A stretch of 64,000 nucleotides of DNA from Gallionella capsiferriformans ES-2. Its GTDB lineage: Bacteria > Pseudomonadota > Gammaproteobacteria > Burkholderiales > Gallionellaceae. How positions within the stretch are numbered: the stretch's first letter is position 1; each line of letters opens with the position of its first letter. Positions 20,976 through 28,700 of this stretch are shown piece after piece. The stretch lies in NCBI RefSeq assembly GCF_000145255.1, contig NC_014394.1:2480001-2544000 (forward strand). Direction: 5' to 3'. A program made the position numbers and the translations under genes. The notes below the pieces were generated by a model. The model saw only the letters and a list, made by a program, of their open reading frames with translations. It had not been told where the DNA came from and ran no database searches.

Positions 20976-21571
20976 GCGCCTACGGCGTTGTTTTCAAACC
21001 TGCCCGATTCGCGCTGATTCTATTTGCGCTGTCCATCATTCTGGCCTTTATTGTCATCACAGGCCTCGATCGTTATCGCATCGAAAAGGAGCAGCGCATC
21101 TTAACGACCGAGAAGCGCTTATCTGACACGCGTGAGGAAATCAGAAAACTGACCTTTGATCTCGACAGCATCAGGAAGCTTGCCGCGAAATACAAAAAAC
21201 TCAGCGAACTGGGCTTCATCGGCGAGGCGGATCGTGATGCTTGGGTGCAGCGTCTGGACAGCATTTACCGCGACACGCGCCTGCCGCCCACACTGCGCTA
21301 CACGCTCGCCCCCCCTCAGCCGATCAATCCGCAACCGCTGGCGCCCGACTCGCCTGACAGCTATCAAAACAACGTCTCTCACCACGATCTGGCGCTAGAA
21401 ATCGCCGGCATACATGAAGTTGAACTGATTGATTTCATGAATAAACTTAAAACCGACTGGAAAACACCCTACCGCGTGGAGACGTGCCAGATAGCGCGAG
21501 AAGCGGAAGTACTGGCCGGCCTGCAAATTAAATGCACCGTGCAGGTTTATTCACTGCCTTTAAAACCGTAA
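20972..21571 (+). CDS. MshJ/PilO-like assembly protein
   Basis: A 199-residue bitopic protein with one transmembrane helix at 11-31 (ARFALILFALSIILAFIVIT), a coiled coil at about 35-75, and a small periplasmic domain. This is the layout of MshJ, PilO and GspM. The ATG at 20972 overlaps the preceding stop (ATGA); the earlier in-frame codon at 20924 is inside the upstream gene. The stop codon lies within the first unit of the heptamer array at 21570. Confidence 0.65.
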   Translation: MSAYGVVFKPARFALILFALSIILAFIVITGLDRYRIEKEQRILTTEKRLSDTREEIRKLTFDLDSIRKLAAKYKKLSELGFIGEADRDAWVQRLDSIYRDTRLPPTLRYTLAPPQPINPQPLAPDSPDSYQNNVSHHDLALEIAGIHEVELIDFMNKLKTDWKTPYRVETCQIAREAEVLAGLQIKCTVQVYSLPLKP

Positions 21572-21611
21572 GTGGGAAGTGGGAAGTGGGAAGTGGGAAG
21601 TGGGAAGTGGG
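21570..21611 (+). repeat. six perfect tandem copies of heptamer AAGTGGG
   Basis: Six identical 7-base units run from the stop codon of the MshJ-like gene to about 7 bases before the next ATG. They therefore replace the normal intergenic sequence and supply the purine-rich ribosome-binding region of the MshK-like gene. A 7-base unit is not a multiple of three, so copy-number change would shift any reading through it and would alter spacing. Confidence 0.9.
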
Positions 21612-21618
21612 GGAAACC

Positions 21619-21984
21619 ATGATAAAACTATTATTAATCAATATATTGCTATTTTGTAGTTGCGCGCAGGCGGAGACGCTCGGCACCTTGTTTTATTCGC
21701 CTGCCGAACGGGCAGCGCTGGTCGCGGCACGCAGCGGCATAGCACAAACGGCGATCTACACATTAAACGGCATCACGCTGCGCGGTGCAGGAAAGAGTGT
21801 CGCGTGGATCAACGGCCGCGCCGTCACACAGGTGCCGCCCGATCCTGTCATCCCGACGCTCGTCATTCATCCGGACCATGTATTGATCGAAGGAAAAGTC
21901 ATCAAGGTAGGCGAATCACTCGACATCAATTCCGGCCAGCGCACCTTGCGCCTGCCTGAAAAAGCCGTGCGGGTGAAGCCATGA
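21619..21984 (+). CDS. MshK-like small periplasmic protein
   Basis: A 121-residue protein with a signal peptide (LLLINILLFCSCAQAET) and a short beta-rich domain with the phrase IYTLNGITLRGAGKSVAWIN. It occupies the mshK position between the MshJ-like gene and the pseudopilins, and is probably an accessory periplasmic protein of the secretin complex (inference). The ATG at 21619 is used; the longer frame back to 21532 would be translated from the heptamer array. The stop overlaps the next ATG. Confidence 0.6.
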   Translation: MIKLLLINILLFCSCAQAETLGTLFYSPAERAALVAARSGIAQTAIYTLNGITLRGAGKSVAWINGRAVTQVPPDPVIPTLVIHPDHVLIEGKVIKVGESLDINSGQRTLRLPEKAVRVKP

Positions 21985-23513
21985 GCAGAAAAACGGAAAG
22001 TGGAAAGTGTGGAGTGGTGGCACGTCATTTTGGCTTTCGCCGAAATCCAGTAAAGAAAATCCGCTCAAAACAACAAGGCTTTGCGCTCTTGCTGTTTGTC
22101 ACGGTACTGGCAACCGCAGCTACTACCTTGACCGTCAAGGCGCTGAACAATAACGGCAACGTCCAGATCGACCGCAACAAAATCACCGCCGCCGCGCTGG
22201 CTCAGGCGAAAGAAGCGCTGATCGGCTATGCGATTACTTATGCCGACAATCATTCTGGGAATGTGGATGGCTACCTGCCCTGCCCTGACACAAGCGGTAC
22301 AGATATTGGCGGTGAAGGTGCCGCCGCTGGTGCTTGCGGCGCACAGGATGTCAGCGCCATCGGAAAACTGCCGTGGAAAACGCTTAAACTTCCCCCTCTA
22401 GTTGGCGGCGATAACGAATGCCTTTGGTATGCAGTCTCAGGTACTTATAAAAACAATCCCCCAACCGGACTGATGAACTGGGATACCAACGGACAACTGC
22501 GGGTTTATGCACCGGATGGGACTACGTTGCTGACACCCGCCGATAATCAGGCAGTGGCAGTTATTTTTGCACCTGGCATAGCTTTGGGACAGAGTCATAC
22601 TATGGCATTGGGTACTCCATCATGTGGCGGCAATTACACAGCAAGCAATTATCTTGACAATGACACCGTGCACCGCATCAACAATGCCAACATTGCTATA
22701 GGAAAATTTATTCAACCACATGTGGATCGTGACGCCAGAGGCAATATCCTCCTTACCGTCAACGACCAAATAGTTTTCATCACAAAACAGGACATCTGGA
22801 ACGCGATGAAAAAACGCAGAGACTTTCTCGATACCCTCGACGGGATGACCAGAAGTACGGCTGAATGCATCAAAAAGTATGCCACAACGAACAACATGGC
22901 TGCCAATAAAAGCTTGCCGTGGCCAGCTCAACTTGCCCTTTCCGACTACACCGACAACACCAGATATAACGATGCAAGAAACCTACTGGTCGGCCGCGTC
23001 CCCTACAAGGTCAATACCTCACGTACAGATACCGGCAACACTATCCCCGGCACCCCCCCTTCCGATTATTTTTTGCTGAAAGCTGATAATCCATCCGGCA
23101 CAGCTTACTGCTCGACTAGCTCGACTGGCCTGACCTGGGCAAACATCTATCCTTGGTGGTACAACTGGAAAGATCATCTGTTCTACGGCGTCAGCGAAAC
23201 GTACAAGCCCGACAATGCTGCCACAACTGCCTGCACCAGCGGTCATTGCGTGAGCGTGAACGGCTCCGGCAATTATGCCGCTGTGGTGATATTCGCTGGG
23301 GACAGACTGGCTGGTCAGATACGCACCGACAAAAGCGTAGTCTCGGCTTATCTGGAGGGTCGCAATAACACCAACATTGACTCCGCACTTTCTACCGGTC
23401 ACGAGAATTATCAGGCATCCTCCGTACCGGCCAGCCCCACATTCAACGACATTGTTTACTGTATCAAGGAAGACCTGTCTGTAGTGCCGGGTTCAGCAGC
23501 AGGTTGTCTTTAA
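21981..23513 (+). CDS. large pseudopilin-like protein lacking Glu5
   Basis: A 510-residue secreted protein with a prepilin-type N-helix at about residues 33-56: GFALLLFVTVLATAATTLTV after KQQG. Position +5 after the processing site is Leu, not the Glu that drives pilin packing, a property shared with tip pseudopilins such as GspK. The rest is Cys/Asn/Thr-rich, with the phrase AQAKEALIGYAITYADNHSG shared with the next gene. The first 30 residues are encoded by a heptamer-like repeat (21995-22015), so the native start may be further in. It may be a minor or tip subunit or an adhesin (inference). Confidence 0.65.
   Translation: MSRKTESGKCGVVARHFGFRRNPVKKIRSKQQGFALLLFVTVLATAATTLTVKALNNNGNVQIDRNKITAAALAQAKEALIGYAITYADNHSGNVDGYLPCPDTSGTDIGGEGAAAGACGAQDVSAIGKLPWKTLKLPPLVGGDNECLWYAVSGTYKNNPPTGLMNWDTNGQLRVYAPDGTTLLTPADNQAVAVIFAPGIALGQSHTMALGTPSCGGNYTASNYLDNDTVHRINNANIAIGKFIQPHVDRDARGNILLTVNDQIVFITKQDIWNAMKKRRDFLDTLDGMTRSTAECIKKYATTNNMAANKSLPWPAQLALSDYTDNTRYNDARNLLVGRVPYKVNTSRTDTGNTIPGTPPSDYFLLKADNPSGTAYCSTSSTGLTWANIYPWWYNWKDHLFYGVSETYKPDNAATTACTSGHCVSVNGSGNYAAVVIFAGDRLAGQIRTDKSVVSAYLEGRNNTNIDSALSTGHENYQASSVPASPTFNDIVYCIKEDLSVVPGSAAGCL
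21995..22015 (+). repeat. heptamer repeat inside the 5' end of the pseudopilin gene
   Basis: Three 7-base units, GGAAAGT, GGAAAGT and GTGGAGT, are directly followed by GGTGG. They are related to the AAGTGGG array 380 bases upstream. They lie in the coding start of the pseudopilin gene and encode its atypical polar N-terminal extension. Confidence 0.65.
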
Positions 23514-23527
23514 CCGAGATTACTATC

Positions 23528-24352
23528 ATGAAAAAACGCACACAAATCGGTTTTACCCTCGTCGAAATGGCCATTGTGATGTTCGTTATGGCACTGATGC
23601 TAGGCGGTGGACTGACGATACTTTCGGCGCAGCAGGATCAACAAAAAACTGAAGAAAATTCAGCCAAGCTCAATGAGGTACGCGAGGCGTTGATTGGCTA
23701 TGTAATTGCCAATCAACGACTGCCTTGTCCTGCATCATCAACCAGTAATGGTCTGGAAACTTTTTGCACCAATGCTTTAGGAACGGCATGTGGTTTACCC
23801 ATTGTCCCGCCTGCCGCCATACCCGCTCATGGTCGATGCACCAACCCATACAACGGTTTTCTGCCTGCAGTGACACTTGGCCTTAGTCCGACTGATACAC
23901 AAGGATATGCTATGGATTCTTGGGGGACTGTTCAAAGTAGGATTCGATACGCAGTTTACGAGGGACGTATAACGGGGGGCACAGCTAATTACAGCACTTT
24001 CACTGCAAGCGGAGAAATGGCCATAGCAACTATGTCCAATATCGCCAATTTCTCCTCTAACAATCCACTACTATCGGTCTGCACCAACGCTATCGGAATA
24101 ACATCCACTACCTGCAATACAGCCATCGCGCTTACAAGCCAGTCACCAGCCGTAATTTTTTCATTGGGTGAAAATGCCATGACAGGTGGCACAAGCGCCA
24201 ATGAAGCCGCAAATCTGAATGGTGATCCTGTTTTTATCAGCCGCGCACTAACTTCCAGCGCTGAAACTGGCGGTGAATTCGACGACCAAGTGAACTGGCT
24301 TTCCCTGTACATACTGTTCAACCGCATGGTTCAAGCCGGGAAACTGCCATGA
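23528..24352 (+). CDS. type IV prepilin-like minor pilin
   Basis: A 274-residue protein with a classic class III signal: MKKRTQIG then FTLVEMAIVMFVMALMLGGG, including Glu5. The phrase REALIGYVIANQRLPCPASS matches the upstream pseudopilin (KEALIGYAITYAD), so the two belong to one family of large minor pilins. The ATG at 23528 is chosen over the TTG at 23504, which lies inside the previous gene. The stop overlaps the start of the response regulator (ATGA). Confidence 0.83.
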   Translation: MKKRTQIGFTLVEMAIVMFVMALMLGGGLTILSAQQDQQKTEENSAKLNEVREALIGYVIANQRLPCPASSTSNGLETFCTNALGTACGLPIVPPAAIPAHGRCTNPYNGFLPAVTLGLSPTDTQGYAMDSWGTVQSRIRYAVYEGRITGGTANYSTFTASGEMAIATMSNIANFSSNNPLLSVCTNAIGITSTTCNTAIALTSQSPAVIFSLGENAMTGGTSANEAANLNGDPVFISRALTSSAETGGEFDDQVNWLSLYILFNRMVQAGKLP

Positions 24353-24987
24353 GCCGTCGGAGCGCACTTCAGTCATCCATTCCCCGCAGTGCGCCGTCGC
24401 TGCTGATCGTCGAAGATGATGAAGCGCTGGCCAATTATTTGACCTATGCCATGACCGAGGATGGCTATCAGGTGGTTTGCGCACTCGACCGCTCTCAAGC
24501 ACTGAAAATTTCTCCGCAACCGCTGCTGGCGCTGGTCGATCTGGGTCTGCCACCTGCAGCAAACCGAATCACTGAGGGACTGTTCCTGATCGACGCCCTA
24601 CTGACCAACCAGCCGCACTGCAAGATTATCGTCATCACCGGACAAGACGAGGAATCCGCAGCACTGGAAGCGGTGCGCCGGGGGGCATTCGATTTTTTGA
24701 GCAAACCCGCATCTATGAACGACATCAAAACCGCTGTCAAACGCGCCAGCCTTTTTCTACACCATGAGGAACATCTGTCCGAGTCGGGCGAGGAGCGTTT
24801 ACATATCACCGTAAAACTCTCCGACGGGCCAAAAAATACCGGCGATGCGGCAGAGGAGAAAATCGTACGCGGCGTGATGGCCGAGGTAAACGGAAACGTC
24901 ACGGAAGCAGCCAATCGGCTGGGGCTCGTACGTGAAAATTTATACTATTACCTGAAAAAGTATGGCATCCAGCTGCACAAAGCATGA
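24349..24987 (+). CDS. response regulator, receiver plus Fis-type HTH
   Basis: A 212-residue regulator. The receiver domain is at about 15-135, with acidic pair Asp23/Asp24 (IVEDDEA), phosphoacceptor Asp64 (ALVDLGLP) and the conserved Lys in FLSKPA. A short C-terminal Fis-type helix-turn-helix (NVTEAANRLGLVRENLYYYL) follows, with no AAA+ domain in between. It overlaps the pilin gene before it and the kinase gene after it by 4 bases each, so all three are coupled. It may control this locus (inference). Confidence 0.88.
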   Translation: MSRRSALQSSIPRSAPSLLIVEDDEALANYLTYAMTEDGYQVVCALDRSQALKISPQPLLALVDLGLPPAANRITEGLFLIDALLTNQPHCKIIVITGQDEESAALEAVRRGAFDFLSKPASMNDIKTAVKRASLFLHHEEHLSESGEERLHITVKLSDGPKNTGDAAEEKIVRGVMAEVNGNVTEAANRLGLVRENLYYYLKKYGIQLHKA

Positions 24988-26078
24988 ACCTCTATCCAGC
25001 CCTACCTTTGATACTAGTCGCAGCGGGGCTGGCCTTGCTGGTTGCGATTGCCTACCTTGCGCGTCTGGTCAGACGGCATCGCCGCTCGTTGGGTGCGCTG
25101 CTGCAACTGGCGCAAACGAATCAGGAACCGCTGCACCTTCCCGCTGAAGCCTGGCCCGCACTGACCGCCGGCGGCATCATGCGGCTCGAATATTCGGGCA
25201 ACTGGTTCGGGCAACCGGTGCAAGAGTCCCGTGGAATTGAGCACACTAACCGCCATCCGTTCACCTTCAATATCCGCGCGGATAACGATATCAGTCTGGA
25301 TTTCAGACTTTATGCCAACTCCAATCGCGGCGAGACTAGGCTGTTTGCGGAAAATCTGGCAGGTGTATTTCGCCTGCTGCTGGAAACATCCGTCCACAGC
25401 AAAATGGAAGCGTTATCCGCAGCGCTGACCGAACAGGCCAAGCTGTCGCTCTATCTGCAACACGATCTGCGCAATCTGGCTCAGTGGGTCGAGTGGCTCG
25501 CCGCCGACCTTGATGCGACCACGGACGACACCTCATTACTGCGCCTTGCCAATCGCCTGAAAAACAGCGCCCCGCAGGCTGCCGCGCGGGCAAAACAGAT
25601 ACTCAAGGCCAGTTGCAAAGTTCATGTAAACACCCCGCAACCGCCACAGGAAATTGCGCTGGGCTATACCATCCGTCAGGCGGCCGAACACGCCGGAATT
25701 TCCATCAATATCAAAGGCGATGCGCGCATTTTTCTGCGCCGGGATCTGTTCGAGCGCACGCTGGACAATCTGTTCGCCAATGTAGCGCCCCTGCTCCGCC
25801 AGCATGAGGACCTGAGCGTCCATGTTGAAATTACGCACCCAACGGGTCAGATTTTGGCCAGAATCGACATGCCGCATCTGGAAGAAATCGCAAGCCTACC
25901 CGCCGAAAACCTGTTCGAGCCTTTCGCCAGCGGACGCCCCGGGGGGCTTGGCTTGGGACTTTATCAGGCGCATCAGAGCATGGCTGAGGCGGGGGGAGAG
26001 TTGGTCGCAGAACTGCGCGAAAAACATATCAGTTTTTTGCTGACGCTGCCCGATACGAAGTCTGGATTGCAAAATTAA
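24984..26078 (+). CDS. sensor histidine kinase
   Basis: A 364-residue membrane kinase. One transmembrane helix is at about 5-27 and a sensory region of about 100 residues follows. The phosphorylation motif is around His160 (QHDLRN). The ATPase domain has an N-box (LDNLFANVA, about 261-269) and a compact G-box (GRPGGLGLGLYQAHQSM, about 317-333). It pairs with the response regulator directly upstream. It is the last gene of the overlapping msh-type run; the pilin genes downstream have their own leaders. Confidence 0.85.
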   Translation: MNLYPALPLILVAAGLALLVAIAYLARLVRRHRRSLGALLQLAQTNQEPLHLPAEAWPALTAGGIMRLEYSGNWFGQPVQESRGIEHTNRHPFTFNIRADNDISLDFRLYANSNRGETRLFAENLAGVFRLLLETSVHSKMEALSAALTEQAKLSLYLQHDLRNLAQWVEWLAADLDATTDDTSLLRLANRLKNSAPQAAARAKQILKASCKVHVNTPQPPQEIALGYTIRQAAEHAGISINIKGDARIFLRRDLFERTLDNLFANVAPLLRQHEDLSVHVEITHPTGQILARIDMPHLEEIASLPAENLFEPFASGRPGGLGLGLYQAHQSMAEAGGELVAELREKHISFLLTLPDTKSGLQN

Positions 26079-26098
26079 TCCGCCACAATCGACATAAC

Positions 26099-26115
26099 TG
26101 TAAACTTTTTATACT
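26099..26115 (+). promoter_or_regulatory. candidate promoter of the first tandem pilin gene
   Basis: The block TGTAAACTTTTTATACT lies 80 bases before the ATG at 26195 and ends in a -10-like TATACT. A weak TCGACA lies 15 bases further up. The same block, with one difference, precedes the second pilin gene at 26914-26930. Confidence 0.45.
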
Positions 26116-26194
26116 CCCCAACATTCGCCAAAATCCCTACATTGCTGACTGCAAGACCCACCGTAATTCATTCATACTTTTTAAGGAGAATATT

Positions 26195-26863
26195 ATGTGT
26201 CAGCAATATAAAAACCGTCAGCACGGCTTCACGCTGGTCGAACTCGCTATCGTACTGGTCATCATCGGTCTAATCTTAGCCGCCGTCCTCAAGGGGCAGG
26301 AAATGATACAAAATGCCAAGGTTAAGAATGTAATCAATGATTTAAAGGGTGTCAGTGTCGCCTATTATGCGTACCAAGATCGCTATAAGGCAATACCCGG
26401 CGACGATGCAACTGCAGCAACCCATGCTGGAACTGGTGCTATAGCTGGCAATGGGGACGGCCTAATTACAGGTGCTTTTAACGATGCGGCTTCGCCGCCA
26501 GCCACTGAAAGCCAGTATTTCTGGCAGCATACCCGTATGTCTGGCTTTCTCACTGGCAATGCCACAGCCACAGTGGCACTTCCCTCTAACAACTCTGTAG
26601 GAGGAATACTCGGCGTACAAAGTGGCACAACAGCAGCAGCAATTTATGCCACAACAGGCCCCGTAGTCTGTGCCAGCAATGTACCTTGGAAAATTGCTCT
26701 GGCAGTTGACATAACACTAGACGACGGCAATAGCGACACAGGCAGCATCAGAGCAGGCGTCGCAGGAACAACTGCCACAGCCGCTGCAGTTTCTGGCGCA
26801 TATGGTCCGACGGTTGCAATTCCGGCTACAGAAGGATTACATACGCTTTGCATGAAAATCTAA
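26195..26863 (+). CDS. type IV pilin-like protein (first of a tandem pair)
   Basis: A 222-residue prepilin with leader MCQQYKNRQHG, then FTLVELAIVLVIIGLILAAV with Glu5. After the N-helix come KGQEMIQNAK and YYAYQDRYKAIPGDD, both shared with the next gene, and a Ser/Thr/Ala-rich C-terminal part with Cys pairs. AAGGAGAA precedes the ATG. It is a likely major or structural pilin because it has its own promoter and terminator, outside the overlapping biogenesis genes (inference). Confidence 0.87.
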   Translation: MCQQYKNRQHGFTLVELAIVLVIIGLILAAVLKGQEMIQNAKVKNVINDLKGVSVAYYAYQDRYKAIPGDDATAATHAGTGAIAGNGDGLITGAFNDAASPPATESQYFWQHTRMSGFLTGNATATVALPSNNSVGGILGVQSGTTAAAIYATTGPVVCASNVPWKIALAVDITLDDGNSDTGSIRAGVAGTTATAAAVSGAYGPTVAIPATEGLHTLCMKI

Positions 26864-26881
26864 CCTCGATCACTTAAACAA

Positions 26882-26903
26882 AGCCCGCTTCGGCGGGCTT
26901 TTT
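26882..26903 (+). terminator. intrinsic terminator after the first pilin gene
   Basis: Perfect stem GCCCGC/GCGGGC with a TTCG tetraloop and five T, 20 bases after the pilin stop. Confidence 0.88.
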
Positions 26904-26913
26904 ATTTTCAAAG

Positions 26914-26930
26914 TGTAAAATTTTTATACT
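26914..26930 (+). promoter_or_regulatory. candidate promoter of the second tandem pilin gene
   Basis: TGTAAAATTTTTATACT differs by one base from the block at 26099-26115 and lies at almost the same distance from its ATG. The final TATACT can serve as a -10; no good -35 is seen. A second conserved block, TTCATTCATACTTTT, and the AAGGAGAATAT binding site sit just before both ATGs. Confidence 0.45.
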
Positions 26931-27007
26931 TCCAGGAATGCATTTCACGGCCTAAATTTATCCCAGCTATACCCACACGTTCATTCATACTTTTCAAGGA
27001 GAATATC

Positions 27008-27673
27008 ATGTCGACATACCGCAAAAATCATCAATCCGGCTTTACGCTGGTTGAACTCGCCATCGTTCTGGTCATCATCGGCCTGCTGCTCGGTGGTGTG
27101 CTAAAGGGCCAGGAAATGATCGAAAACGGCAAGATCAAGAACCTGGAAAATGACATGCAGGGCGTGACCGCAGCCTACTATGCATACCGGGATCGCTACA
27201 ATGCACTGCCGGGTGACGATCTCAGGGCAGGAACGGTAGGCGCGGTGGTAGGGCGCTGGGCCACTGGCACTTCCGGCAATGGCAATGGCACCATAGGTCT
27301 CGCTAGCAATTGGATAAGCTGCGTTGCTGCCACCGCAGATGAAAACTGCCTTTTCATGCAACACCTGCGTTTGGCTGGCCTACTCACAGGTCAACTTAAC
27401 AATGCAGATCCAATCAATGCCTACGGCGGGGCAATTCGTGTCACCCACAATACCGCTGCTGGTCTTACCGGTTTGCTGGTCGGCCCAAACCTGTGTTTTG
27501 GCAACCTGCCCGCCAAGGCGGCGGAAGCGGTTGATGCTCGTTTCGACGATGGCAATCCTGACAGAGGCAATGTGCGCGCCTCACTCGGTGGCAACAACGT
27601 TGATCCTGCTGGTGGTGCTGCCCCAGTCAGTTACGTTGACCCGAACACTTACACCGTTTGCAAACTACTGTAA
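27008..27673 (+). CDS. type IV pilin-like protein (second of a tandem pair)
   Basis: A 221-residue prepilin with leader MSTYRKNHQSG, then FTLVELAIVLVIIGLLLGGV. It shares with its upstream paralogue the helix, KGQEMIENGK and YYAYRDRYNALPGDD, while the C-terminal domains differ. It has the same leader sequence and ribosome-binding site. The hairpin after it (GCCCGC/GTGGGC, 27701-27716) lacks a T-run, perhaps because of the RAYT element that begins about 20 bases later. Confidence 0.87.
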   Translation: MSTYRKNHQSGFTLVELAIVLVIIGLLLGGVLKGQEMIENGKIKNLENDMQGVTAAYYAYRDRYNALPGDDLRAGTVGAVVGRWATGTSGNGNGTIGLASNWISCVAATADENCLFMQHLRLAGLLTGQLNNADPINAYGGAIRVTHNTAAGLTGLLVGPNLCFGNLPAKAAEAVDARFDDGNPDRGNVRASLGGNNVDPAGGAAPVSYVDPNTYTVCKLL

Positions 27674-27738
27674 TTATTGTCTGTTTTGAGCATCAATAAA
27701 GCCCGCGTAAGTGGGCCCTATTAGAACAAATTAGGAAC

Positions 27739-28513
27739 AAATTAGGGTCAGACTCGAATTAACGCCAAAACCGTAAAAATACTTTAAAGGCAACCAGATG
27801 ACTCGCCTTCCTCGCCTGTTTCTACCAGATCAACCCCTGCATGTTATTCAGCGCGGTAATAACCGTGAGACGATCTTCATGACGAATGCTGATCATCGCT
27901 TTTACCTGCGCTGCCTGAAGGAGGCGAGCGATGAAGAGAGCATAGCTATTCACGCTTACGCGCTGATGCGCAATCATGTACATTTACTGGTGACACCTGA
28001 AACGGAATCAAGTCTGCCCAAGACGATGCAATCCATTGGTAGACGTTATGTGCAGTATTTCAATCATATTTACGGACGCACCGGCACACTATGGGAAGGC
28101 CGTTACAAAAGCACGCTGATTGACAGCGAGCGTTATCTGCTCACTTGCATGCGCTATATCGAACTCAATCCTGTTCGCGCAAAAATAGTCGAGCAGCTTG
28201 ATGACTACCCATGGTCAAGCTACCGCGCCAATGCTCATGGTATGACGGATGAGTTGATCACGCCACACTCGTTATACATAAGCCTTGGAAGCACCGATAA
28301 GGAACGACAGAAAGCATACCGCGAACTATTCAGTGCAGAAATATCCAGAGAAGATATGGATAATATCCGGGAGGCAACGAATAAGGCTTGGGCTTTGGGA
28401 GGAAGCAGCTTCTGCGCTAAAGTGGAAACGCTGACAGAAAGGCAGGCAATGCCGCATCCACGCGGCAGGAAAAAATCGAAAGCAATGAACCAAATCGAGT
28501 CTGACCCTAATTT
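27739..28513 (+). mobile_element. RAYT (REP-associated Y1 transposase) unit
   Basis: A 19-base terminal inverted repeat bounds the unit: AAATTAGGGTCAGACTCGA at 27739-27757 and its exact complement at 28495-28513. Between them lies one Y1 transposase gene. Outside the left end is a short direct repeat of AACAAATTAGG. Outside the right end, ACTAATTTTT-type units repeat to about 28565. The 'agggtcagactcg' terminus is typical of stand-alone RAYT units in Beta- and Gammaproteobacteria. Confidence 0.82.
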
Positions 28514-28535
28514 TTATGACCCTAATTTTTACTAA
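27798..28535 (+). CDS. REP-associated tyrosine transposase (Y1/HUH family)
   Basis: A 245-residue Y1 transposase of the RAYT type, a single-strand DNA nuclease that acts on hairpin termini. It starts MTRLPRLFLPDQPLHVIQRG. The HUH motif is in ALMRNHVHLLVTP (about residues 55-67), and Tyr candidates lie in SIGRRYVQYFNHIYG. The typical WEGRYKSTLID and YIELNPVRA phrases follow. The last residues (IESDPNFYDPNFY) are encoded by the right inverted repeat, so the gene reads through the element end. Confidence 0.9.
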   Translation: MTRLPRLFLPDQPLHVIQRGNNRETIFMTNADHRFYLRCLKEASDEESIAIHAYALMRNHVHLLVTPETESSLPKTMQSIGRRYVQYFNHIYGRTGTLWEGRYKSTLIDSERYLLTCMRYIELNPVRAKIVEQLDDYPWSSYRANAHGMTDELITPHSLYISLGSTDKERQKAYRELFSAEISREDMDNIREATNKAWALGGSSFCAKVETLTERQAMPHPRGRKKSKAMNQIESDPNFYDPNFY

Positions 28536-28566
28536 TTTTTACTACTAATTTTTACTAATTTTTAAA

Positions 28567-28695
28567 GATTCCGGCTTAGGACGCGGAAGCCTGTACAAGG
28601 CACTCTCACCGGGGGGAAAACCGCGCCACGAGACGGTAATGAAAGTTGTGCGAGCGCTCGGCGTTAACTTACACGCAGAGATTCGACACTCCTAA
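28567..28695 (+). pseudogene. remnant of a HigA-like addiction-module antitoxin
   Basis: An open frame of 42 codons ending in TAA (28693-28695) reads DSGLGRGSLYKALSPGGKP, then HETVMKVVRALGVNLHAEI. This is the C-terminal half of the short helix-turn-helix antitoxins found with HigB/RelE-type toxins (the GRESLYKALS phrase). No start codon, N-terminal half or toxin gene is present. The frame starts just behind the repeats at the right end of the RAYT unit, so it looks like a truncated leftover. Confidence 0.65.
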
Positions 28696-28700
28696 TACCG

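Noticed and set aside
21570..21611. Possible CRISPR-like repeat array
   Set aside because: The units are 7 bases, perfectly adjoining and without spacers, and no cas genes are present. This is a simple tandem repeat.
26116..26194. Sigma-54 promoter before the pilin genes, as in many type IV pilin genes
   Set aside because: No GG-N10-GC element with correct bases (TGGCACG...TTGC) is found before either pilin gene. The shared TATACT block suits a sigma-70-type -10 better.
27701..27716. Intrinsic terminator after the second pilin gene
   Set aside because: The stem is good (GCCCGC/GTGGGC) but no T-run follows, so function is doubtful. It may be a decayed copy of the terminator at 26882.
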